From Dillenia suffruticosa (taxonomy: Eukaryota > Streptophyta > Magnoliopsida > Dilleniales > Dilleniaceae): a stretch of 64,000 bases of DNA. The notes beneath the pieces are model-generated. The model saw only the letters and a program-made list of their open reading frames with translations. It did not search any database and was not told the DNA's origin. Below, one piece after another: positions 58,976 through 64,000 of this stretch (position 1 is the first letter of the stretch; every line of letters begins with the position of its first letter). A program made the position numbers and the translations under genes. The stretch lies in assembly GCA_033439265.1 (NCBI GenBank), contig JAVTVX010000010.1, positions 22,619,056-22,683,055 on the forward strand, read 5' to 3'.

Positions 58976-61900
58976 TCATCTCCTTTGGAAGTTGAGGAAT
59001 TTGATGCCATAAGCAAAGACAAAGAAGAAGAGAAGCACCCAACCAAGATGAGCAATCACGACTGGGATGAGGAAATCATAATCAAAACCAAGGTTATTTT
59101 TTAGGAACTCATCTACTTGAATTTTTGACGACATGCCTGGAATCTCGAGGTCAGTCTTTTTGTCACCTATTTGAGATGTGAAAATACCATATATTGTCCA
59201 CGCAACTGGGGAAGCCCAGTAATACCACCTCCACCAAACAGGGATCATCTGCAAAATTGCACATGAAGCAATAATAAAAACTGAATGAATTTGTCATATA
59301 TTTATGTTATATTATGACCAACTGATGAAGCTTGAGATGACATACGGGTCTGGGGATGAGGAAACCAGAGAACAAGTTCCAGAAGCTCAAGAAGAAAGAC
59401 ATGACAATAGCAGCAATCCGATGGCCTGGTGTCAGCGCCACAACCATCATTCCATACATTGAGCAGTATGTGAAGCACATGAATATGAAGTAGTAGAAAT
59501 ACAAGAACTTGGTTACTGTCCAATCGTATCCAATCATGGAGTAAAGTAGAAGTGAATACACAAATGTCTGAATTGCAACATAAATTGTCTCAATTGCCAC
59601 CTGCAGAAAAAAAAAAAAAAAATTGTATCTAGTTTTAATGGATCAATAGATGTTCAGTGTAAACTTGAGTAATTCTAGAAACTTACCTGAGCAAATGCAT
59701 ATGGCATCTCCGAATACATTCCTGCTGCTCTTTCTCTGTAGAAGACGGTTCTCTCAACTGCTACAGTGGCTAGCACCGCAGAAGCATTGGCGGCTCCAAG
59801 GAAAAGCACAGCAGAATAAGTAGCTCCCAGAAGATTCATGAGGTCTTGTTGCTTGCGTCTGTAGACAAAATTAATTAGCAACTGCACATTCAAACTTGGT
59901 ACTCAGAAATCCAGGTAAGGTCGTAAATTTTTTGAATTCGTTTGACTTGCTGAAGACTCACATTTGATCTCCCTTGCCCCAAAAGATAACACCAAACATA
60001 ATGCCTATGATAGTGGTCATCAAAAATCTGATAGCATTGTGCTGAGGATTTCTCCAGTATGACCAGTGTTGCTTCCAGAAGCAAGCCTTACACTGAGTTA
60101 CAAAGGATTGAGAGTATTGGGTTGGGAAGTAAAGATCCTGGGAACCTGGTTGGGGACAACTGTGCTCTTTAATAAGCTCCTGGTTTCTCCTGAAGAACAA
60201 GAAGAGGATAAAGGGGGCAAGACTTGCACAAATACCCACAAAATTGATGAAATTGATGCAAAGTTCGCTTACTGATAGAGGGAGGAATTGGCATAAATTT
60301 CTGCAAGATCGATATCAAGTTGGGCCTCCACTTGAGGTGAACTAACTTCCAACATCCATGTAGCAGGATTATAACCATCTTTAATCTTGACGACACCTGG
60401 AATAGCCTGCAATAGATTTCTTATATCAGTTTGGGCTTAGACTTCAGAGATTTTAATCCTACCATTACCAAATGCCAGGAAATTATCTGAACCAAACTGA
60501 TGTTTCTATGTAATTACAGTGTCAGAAATTACCTCACATTATCTTTTGATTGGCAATTAGGTCGGGACTAAGAAGCAACACAAACTCACCTCGAAATACT
60601 CAACAAGCTTGTAAGAGTGGACACCTAATGGTCCAGCATAAATCACTTGCCCTCCTCTCTTCATCAACAGCAACTGCAACAGAAGTTACCGTTTCAGATC
60701 GAGTAAACAAAACAGACAAATTTATGTTTAAGAAAGCAGAACCTGGGTTATACCTCGTCAAAGGCTTCAAATATGTCAATACTTGGTTGATGAATTGTGC
60801 AGACAACAGTTCTTCCGGTATCAACAGTGTTTCTCACAGTTCGCATGACCATCGCAGCAGCTCTAGCATCAAGGCCTGATGTTGGCTCATCCATAAAGAT
60901 AATGGAGGGATTTGCGACCAACTCAACAGCTATTGTAAGTCGCTTTCTCTGCTCAGTTGAAAGGCCATCCACTCCTGGCAATCCAACTAGAGCATTTCTC
61001 AGAGGCTTAAGCTCAATCAGGTCCATGATTTCATCGACAAACATCTGCAGAAAAAGAGAGGAACAAAGAACATTGAACCATGGAAATTTCTCAGAATTGT
61101 GAAACTATCAAGGAGTGAATAACTTACTATCCTTGTTTTCTTGTTCACGTCTGATGCCAGACGTAGCCAGGCAGAGTACAGAAGAGATTCATAAACAGTG
61201 ACACGTGGGGAATGGATATCGGTCTGCTCGCAATAACCACTGACCCGAGCAAAGGTTGTTTGATTCTTTGGATAACCAGAAATGCTAATAGTTCCTTCAA
61301 TGTAACCACCGGTCTTTCTTCCAGCTAAGACATCCATAAGGGTGGTCTTCCCCGCACCGCTAACACCCACCAGTGCTGTCAATATACCTGGCCTGAATGC
61401 CCCACTAACATCTCGCAATAGTTGCAGCCGATTCTCTTCAATTCCCTGATTCTTCATTTCCTGATGGTAAAATCAAAGTTCAAGTATTTCAAAGATCATG
61501 CCGAGTTGAAGACAAGTGTCGATTTAAGCCTCAGGAAATTACTTACCGCAGGCATATCCACATAGTAGTTCACATGGTTGAATGCCAGTGAAAGAGGCTT
61601 AAAGGGCAAAACCATTCCCCTTTTGGCCACGTTGTCTACAGCATTTGTAGTTGAGCTGGTGCTCTTCTGAGCATTTCTGACAGTCATATCGATACCTTCA
61701 CATTGGTAATGCATCATCAAATGATAAAGAGAACAACAATAACTTTGTAGCTAGTTTATCCTAGATCACCAAAGAACAAGATAATGCAAAAACAGGTCTA
61801 GGCAAAAGCATGGAAAAAACACCGACCTCCAGCACTGGATGGTAATCGAGATTTGGGCTTATCTTCAGAGTTGTCCTTCAAGATTACAGCTTTAGAATCA

Positions 61901-64000
61901 CCCAGAGCTGGTGCATTGTTATGAAAAAGATAAATAAATGATAAGTTAGAGATATTACTCACAGTAGCATAGTTAGAGTGGCATAGATACATAATAGAAT
62001 AGGACTCACGATTTAAGAATGTCAGCGCTAAAACAAAAAGAACATTGAAGAGCAGAGAAAACCCCGCGAGTGCACCAATGCAAATCCAGTACCAGTACTC
62101 GTCCACAAAGAGGCCTCTTTCTTTGAGAAGGGTCTTCCCAACTGTGGACTGTGATGAATTTGTCACCGGCTGTACCAATTCAACAGAACAACCAAAACTT
62201 AGAAAATTCACAACCTTTAGTATAATCGCTTCTTTTTTTATTTAATGATGCCTTACAGTGCTCCATCTCTTATCCAGAAACTCGTTGATGGCAATGGCAT
62301 TTTGTCCGTACATCATTGGAGAAACATAGTAGCCCCATATCATCCATGGTTTAATGTCATCTTAAAAGTAGGAAGGGCACAAATTATGGTGAGCCATATT
62401 CTTGGGTTTATGGAATTTTTAATGTCAAAACAACATTTTGAATCCTGACCTTTTGAGACAATGAAACCTCCGAGCACAAAAACCAACAGCAAGGTGAAGC
62501 TACCGAGAGGTTGTGCTAAAATTGGTGCTCTTGCAACTGCTGAAATGAATCGGAACAGCGAGAGGGCCACCTGATGCACACCAAATAGGGCTAGAAACTG
62601 ACGGAAAAACCTGAAAACGTTGTTCTCAAATATAAACCTATGTCCGTGGGACAAAGATCAATCCAATCTCTAGACAAAAATCAAAATCATGGTACATACC
62701 GACTGGCTGCGGGTGCAAAACCAATAGTATAATAGGCTAAAATGATCCAAATTCCCGATTCCAAAAATGAAATGGGAATTCTTAGCACCCAAATTGGCAA
62801 TCCATAAGCCCATGCAGGGTAGAACAAAAAATCCCGCTGCTTGAAGAACACAGGAAGCCTCAAAAGTGTCATGGCAAGCTCTGCCGTCCCATTGAACATC
62901 ACATTGATCAGAGTAAAAAAAAGTGCTCCCCAAAATTTTGCTCCATCTTCTAAATGTCCGGACTTCATTTGGGTTCTCAGAAAAACGGTTGAGGCAATTG
63001 TAGCCATGACCGTTATCTGGGTAGTCTTAAAAATGTACACAAAAGCGCTCCGCTTCATCAGTAACAATTCTCTTGCAAAACATGCTCTAAATAGTTCCCA
63101 ATTGGAAATTCCATACTTTTTAGTTACTAAAGCAGCCGGATGAACTGTGTTTCTGTCATATCGAAATCTCAAGTCTAATGAGAGCTGCTGGCCAATGTGA
63201 AAATAATTGAAAGCTTCCACAAACTGTGGGACCGATATGTAACTATAAGGCTCGTTCTCTTTGAACCAGTATTGCTCCTGGTCCTTCTTTGATGTCACCT
63301 CTTGAAGAAAGTCTGCAACACTTTTCCTTTCGGGACATTTGAATCCCATGTATTCAAAGAACTCAAGGACATTCTCACGTGGACCCTCGTACACAATCTG
63401 ACCCTCAGATAGCAATATAATATCATCAAAAAGATCAAATGTTTCGGGTGCAGGCTGCAGTAGAGAAATGACCATGGTCACATCCATTATATGAACCATT
63501 TGTCTCATGAACTTGACTATCTGAAAAGTAGTGGCACTGTCTAACCCAGTTGATATCTCATCCATAAATAGTGCTTTTGCTGGTCCAACCAACATCTCTC
63601 CTGCAATTCAAAACCAAAATTTAAATCAAACTATGGTAGAAATTGCTGCAGATCCCAGTTTGGTGAGTTCCCACGTACCTGTGGTCACGCGCTTCTTCTG
63701 TCCGCCAGAGATCCCTCTTCTCATCTCATTCCCCACCAGAACGTCAGCACAGATATCCAATCCAAGTATCTGTAATAGAATTTAAAGTTTTGTTTACCTT
63801 TTTCCTCAATCATGAATCTTAATTGATCAGTCAAATAGATAGAAGAACATGAATGAAACAGTAAAGATTAGGAATCTACAAACCTTGAGAACGTATTCAG
63901 TGACTAGACTTGTTTCCTGTCCTGCAACAGCTGTTGCTTTCATGAATGCGTCGATCTCAGGATCAGGTTTGATTCCAGTCTCTTTCTCTCTCCTAGACAA
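58976..64000 (-). CDS. Full-size ABCG/PDR transporter, copy 2 (5' end beyond the window)
   Basis: Tandem paralogue of the transporter at 30961-37385, in the same direction. Exons 5 (partial) to 20 fit without a break: 64000-63884, 63769-63679, 63600-62700, 62610-62450, 62360-62257, 62169-62010, 61907-61827, 61695-61547, 61460-61128, 61044-60754, 60673-60590, 60406-60273, 60189-59962, 59858-59687, 59600-59346, 59248-58976. All full exons match copy 1 in length except 61907-61827, which has one extra codon (Glu in NSEDKPK). Both Walker B boxes, the NBD2 Walker A and the LSTEQ signature are intact. In the large exon (62700-63600) I count about 18 differences in 298 residues from copy 1. Exons 1-4, with NBD1 Walker A, lie outside the window. 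Confidence 0.94.

Larger units (their letters stand above)
45270..64000 (+). repeat. Segmental duplication, copy 2
   Basis: Second copy of the block that starts near 16720. Order: UGT pseudogene, foldback element, assembly gap, an inverted middle section (about 50452-52570), then the ABCG flank and gene running off the window. It has gained an L1 LINE and an hAT-like element and has lost the UGT gene. Confidence 0.85.

Overview
The window is nuclear DNA of a eudicot flowering plant: AT-rich intergenic sequence, genes with canonical GT-AG introns, and plant-only families (CBF/DREB1 AP2 factor, CYP82-type P450, UGT94-type glycosyltransferase, full-size ABCG/PDR transporters, DUF662 golgin). The species cannot be named from the sequence. 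One 200-base assembly gap lies at 48480-48679.

Left part (1-16.7 kb): a decayed CYP82-type P450 (1115-3258), an intact CBF/DREB1-like transcription factor on the minus strand (6640-7533) with a cluster of G-boxes upstream, a worn RTE LINE (about 11.7-12.85 kb) and spliced-looking exons of an unrecognised gene (about 15.1-16.4 kb).

Middle and right part (16.7-64 kb): two copies of a block about 28 kb long. Copy 1 (from about 16.7 kb) holds a 5'-truncated UGT pseudogene, a GC-rich foldback transposon, the only intact UGT94-like gene (22365-23738), a broken golgin gene and an intact 20-exon ABCG/PDR gene (30961-37385, predicted 1462 aa). Copy 2 (from about 45.27 kb) repeats the UGT pseudogene, the foldback element (cut by the gap), and a second ABCG/PDR gene that is open to the window edge. 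Its middle section (about 50.45-52.57 kb) is inverted and has lost about 3.1 kb, which removes the UGT coding region but keeps its promoter. The inversion edge also cuts the golgin gene, so each block now holds a different part of that gene.

Comparing the two blocks gives filled and empty sites for several insertions: two SINEs and a poly(A)-only insert in the copy 1 UGT pseudogene, a solo LTR of TRIM type in an ABCG intron of copy 1, and an L1 LINE (18-bp target duplication) and an hAT-like element carrying a possible patellin fragment in copy 2. A CACTA-like element (39425-42655) lies between the blocks. An exon-1-like tandem repeat of about 365 bp stands beside the 3' end of each ABCG gene, with two units in copy 1 and four in copy 2.

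The surviving functional set is one stress transcription factor, one branch-forming glycosyltransferase and two near-identical plasma-membrane ABC exporters. A UGT next to a PDR exporter would suit a glycoside that is made and then exported, but the sequence only shows that they are neighbours.
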